Assembly (NCBI GenBank): GCA_030824495.1
Contig: JAVBXP010000031.1
Location: 49,116-113,115, forward strand
Reading direction: 5' to 3'
Source: a bacterium
GTDB lineage: Bacteria > Pseudomonadota > Alphaproteobacteria > Caulobacterales > Caulobacteraceae
DNA length: 64,000 nt
The position numbers and the translations under genes are program-made. A model generated the notes under the pieces. The model saw nothing but the letters and a program-made list of their open reading frames with translations. It was not told the origin of the DNA and ran no database searches. Each line of letters opens with the position of its first letter. The stretch's first letter is position 1. This document shows, in pieces, positions 61,848 through 64,000 of the stretch.

Positions 61848-63593
61848 TTGCCAGCACCTGTCCTGAAGGCGCGGCCGGACGGCCTTGTTGAGAGCGAGCA
61901 GGCCGTCGTCCTGCCGATCATGGCGCCGCGTCTGCAGGGCGAGCTTTCCGCCAAGGGATCGGCGGATTTGGCGTTGTGGGGCGAGGGCGATCTGGGTCGG
62001 TTGCGGTTCACCAGCCTGGATGGCCCCTATGTCTACGGCCCCAACAGCCTGAGCACGGCGGCCGGCGCGGTCCACGTCGCCCAGGAAGCGCCGGTGATGG
62101 TGATCTGCGGGGCCACCTATCGAGGTTTCACCCCGGCTAAGCACTGCGCCAGCTGGGATCGTACGGCTCACCCGAAAAGCCATGTGAAGCGCGAGAAGGG
62201 GCGGCGGCGGATCGACCTGCCCTGGGCCAATGTGCTGATCGAGCAGCGAGGCCCTGACCTGGTCGTCGCGGCGGGGACCGACCTGGGCGAGGCCGAGCGC
62301 GCCCTGCGGTTCTCAGTAGAGACCATCATCGGCGAGGCGGTCGCTTACGCTGCGCACTGCGACCGCATACCGGAGGCCGATCCGGTGCTGCGCAGCATGG
62401 TGATGCAGGGAACCCACGCGGCGCTCTCCAGCGTGCGGCGCGATGAGCGCGGACGCTTCGACGGCTTGGCGGCGGGGCTGCACTATTCGGCCCCAGCGCG
62501 AACCTATTACCGGGACGGCTACTGGACGCTGCAACTGCTGCTCGATGCGGCGCCGGCCATGGTTCACGAAGAGATCGAGATTCTGGCCTCGGGCGTTCAG
62601 GCCGACGGCGAGGCGCCCAGCGGGGTGATCGTTTCGGGTCCGGAACAGGCGCGCGCCTGGGAGCATCTGCGGACCACGGCCTTTGGCATGGACTGGATCC
62701 ACACCCGCTCGATCGACTGGTGGAGCGACCACTTCGACAGCCCGCTGTTTTTCATCCTGGCCATTGGCGACTACGTGCGGGTCACCGGCGACACCGAGCC
62801 GGCCGAACGGCATTGGCCGTTGCTGAAGGCGATCTTCGCCCGCTACTGCGCGTTCACCGAGACCCATCTGCCGGTGAAGCCGCGTCACGACCGGGACTGG
62901 GCCGACAATGTCTATCGCGGCGGCTATGTCGCCTACGACCTCGGGCTCTGGGTTGGGGCGCTGGACGCCATCGCTACGCTGGGCGCGAGCCTTGATGCGC
63001 CGCTTGCCGGGGAGGCGAAGGCCTTGGCGACGGCCACCCGCCGGGCCATCGAAGGCGAGCTGTGGCGTGATGATGGTTGGTATGCGGACTATATCGCGCC
63101 CGAGGGGCTGGAGGATGTAGAGCCGACCCTTGAAGACCATCTGACCTTGGACAGCCTCACCTTGCTGCGGCACGACGCGGTTCCGCCGGAGCGGGCGCTG
63201 CAGGTGCTTGAGGCGGTGCGCCGACGGCTGGAAACCCGCCACAACCCCGACCAGCCCTATGGCGATTGGGGCATGATGTGCGCCTATCCGCCGTTCAAGC
63301 ACCGCGCGGACACGCACTCAAAGTCGTCCTTCGCCTTCCGCTATCACAACGGGTCCGACTGGCCCTGGCTCGACGGGGTCTATGCCGAGGAGCGGTTGCG
63401 GCGCGGTTTGCCGGGTTGGCGCTACCCGATGGTGCGGTGGTGGGAGATCTGTCTGGAGAAGGGCTGGATGGGCGCGGTCGAATACTTCTCTCCGCCCTGG
63501 GGCCGGGGCTCGCTGCTGCAAGGCTGGTCCGCCATGCCCGCCGCCGTGGCGCTAAAATACCGCGACGTAGTTCTGAAAGGCGACCCCGACTGA
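61848..63593 (+). CDS. Six-hairpin glycosidase-like protein
   Basis: 581 residues, soluble. The sequence around RTYYRDGYWTLQLLLDAA, KPRHDRDWADNVYRGGYVAYDLGLW and FRYHNGSDWPWLDGVYAEE has the Trp/Asp-rich repeat of (alpha/alpha)6-barrel glycoside hydrolases and debranching-type enzymes, with candidate acid residues in YRDGYW and DWPWLD. No signal peptide. The start is probably TTG at 61848 with GGAG about 8 bases upstream; an ATG at 61920 is the alternative. Substrate unknown. Confidence 0.75.
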   Translation: MPAPVLKARPDGLVESEQAVVLPIMAPRLQGELSAKGSADLALWGEGDLGRLRFTSLDGPYVYGPNSLSTAAGAVHVAQEAPVMVICGATYRGFTPAKHCASWDRTAHPKSHVKREKGRRRIDLPWANVLIEQRGPDLVVAAGTDLGEAERALRFSVETIIGEAVAYAAHCDRIPEADPVLRSMVMQGTHAALSSVRRDERGRFDGLAAGLHYSAPARTYYRDGYWTLQLLLDAAPAMVHEEIEILASGVQADGEAPSGVIVSGPEQARAWEHLRTTAFGMDWIHTRSIDWWSDHFDSPLFFILAIGDYVRVTGDTEPAERHWPLLKAIFARYCAFTETHLPVKPRHDRDWADNVYRGGYVAYDLGLWVGALDAIATLGASLDAPLAGEAKALATATRRAIEGELWRDDGWYADYIAPEGLEDVEPTLEDHLTLDSLTLLRHDAVPPERALQVLEAVRRRLETRHNPDQPYGDWGMMCAYPPFKHRADTHSKSSFAFRYHNGSDWPWLDGVYAEERLRRGLPGWRYPMVRWWEICLEKGWMGAVEYFSPPWGRGSLLQGWSAMPAAVALKYRDVVLKGDPD

Positions 63594-63605
63594 CGTCCAA
63601 TAGAT

Positions 63606-63648
63606 GCTCCCCCTCTGGGGGAGCTGTCAGCGAAGCTGACTGAGGGGG
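63606..63648. repeat. REP-like double hairpin
   Basis: GCTCCCCC-TCT-GGGGGAGC (63606-63624) followed by GTCAGC-GAA-GCTGAC (63626-63640). This pair of hairpins with TGAGGGGG after them is a common intergenic repeat in alphaproteobacteria. It lies between convergent genes and could act as terminator. Confidence 0.8.
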
Positions 63649-63649
63649 A

Positions 63650-64000
63650 CTAAGACTCCAGCACTTGCCGGATTGTCGCGACCGCGTCGTCCACGTCTCT
63701 GAGCACTAGCGACGCAGAGATCCGCAGCGTCGTTACGTTCCGCTCGCGCAGCCATGCGTCTCGCCGATCATCGCGCCGGGGATGGGTCCCCGTCCCGTGG
63801 CTGTACCCATCGATCTCCACGCAGAGCTTTGCGGTGTCGCAGTAGAAATCTAGGATGTACGGCCCGAGCGGGTGCTGCCGTCGAAAGTGCAGCCCATCCA
63901 GCCGGCGGCCCTTTAGCGCCTTCCAGAGCAGCACCTCTGGCAAGGTCATCTTCCCACGCAAGTCTCTCGCGAAAGCTCGCGTGCGGTCCGGCGCCTCCAT
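63650..64000 (-). CDS. DUF559 endonuclease-like protein
   Basis: 116 residues to the window edge, where an ATG sits at 63998-64000. DUF559 (VSR/restriction-endonuclease fold) motifs: RDLRGKMTLPEVLLWKALKGRRLDGLHFRRQHPLGPYILDFYC and LCVEIDGYSHG with the catalytic Asp/Glu pattern. The length suits a complete gene, but a start further upstream beyond the edge cannot be excluded. Function unproven, often attributed to repair or a restriction-like role. Confidence 0.85.
   Translation of the reverse strand: MEAPDRTRAFARDLRGKMTLPEVLLWKALKGRRLDGLHFRRQHPLGPYILDFYCDTAKLCVEIDGYSHGTGTHPRRDDRRDAWLRERNVTTLRISASLVLRDVDDAVATIRQVLES

Noticed and set aside
1..64000. tRNA, rRNA, CRISPR arrays, IS elements, prophage genes
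   Set aside because: I looked for tRNA T-loop and CCA-type sequences, regularly spaced repeats and transposase/integrase motifs and saw none that were convincing.

Overview
The window is a high-GC, gene-dense bacterial chromosome segment, most likely from the Caulobacterales (Caulobacter/Phenylobacterium type). The main evidence is the 12-gene chemotaxis operon with the Caulobacter gene order mcpA-cheX-cheYI-cheA-cheW-cheR-cheB-cheYII-cheD-cheU-cheYIII-cheE. Supporting evidence is the phaR/phaA-phaB locus, an UrcA-family protein, a large TonB-dependent receptor and many ATGA/TGATG stop-start overlaps. I see no tRNA, rRNA, CRISPR array, transposase, integrase or prophage gene, so this looks like core chromosome with catabolic islands. 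The genus is an inference.

Region 1 (1-12 kb) holds housekeeping and envelope genes: a DUF817 membrane protein, folE, cysS followed by an SRPBCC protein and a NifU-like protein, yidD-thrS-glycosyltransferase in an overlapping run, an HMG-CoA lyase overlapped by a GT39-type membrane glycosyltransferase, a divergent GT2 glycosyltransferase, a small membrane protein, an XRE regulator and a GNAT acetyltransferase.

Region 2 (12-29.5 kb) starts with phaR divergent from phaA-phaB, with a PhaR-like operator between them. No phaC synthase is present. It continues with a secreted DUF4908-type protein, an UrcA protein, a two-subunit molybdenum hydroxylase of the isoquinoline oxidoreductase type, a tandem double-TetR regulator, a single-chain acyl-CoA carboxylase (biotin carboxylase, biotin carrier and carboxyltransferase in one 1111-residue protein), a MoxR/CoxE ATPase-VWA pair and an alpha/beta hydrolase.

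Region 3 (28-40 kb) looks like a lipid, terpenoid or steroid-like catabolic island. It carries a DUF7064-like protein divergent from a cytochrome P450, then an APH-type kinase, a small protein, a DUF35 OB-fold protein with its thiolase partner, a quinone-oxidoreductase-like protein divergent from a TonB-dependent receptor, and a secreted CehA/McbA metallohydrolase. Two acyl-CoA dehydrogenases at 51-53.4 kb fit the same theme.

Region 4 (39.8-50.6 kb) is the chemotaxis cluster on the minus strand. Its last two genes (cheYIII-cheE) meet, tail to tail, a diverged second copy of the same pair on the plus strand.

Region 5 (50.6-64 kb) is a mix: a 565-base gap with no gene I can support, the acyl-CoA dehydrogenases, a protein of unknown function overlapping a UBP-type zinc-finger gene, small acetyltransferase, methyltransferase, GFA and glyoxalase genes, a Fur-box-like site before a two-gene operon, a YafY/WYL regulator with a symmetric site, gloA, a six-hairpin glycosidase-like protein and a DUF559 protein at the right edge. 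Two copies of a long inverted-repeat element (28.3 and 61.2 kb) and some REP-like hairpins are scattered in the intergenic DNA.
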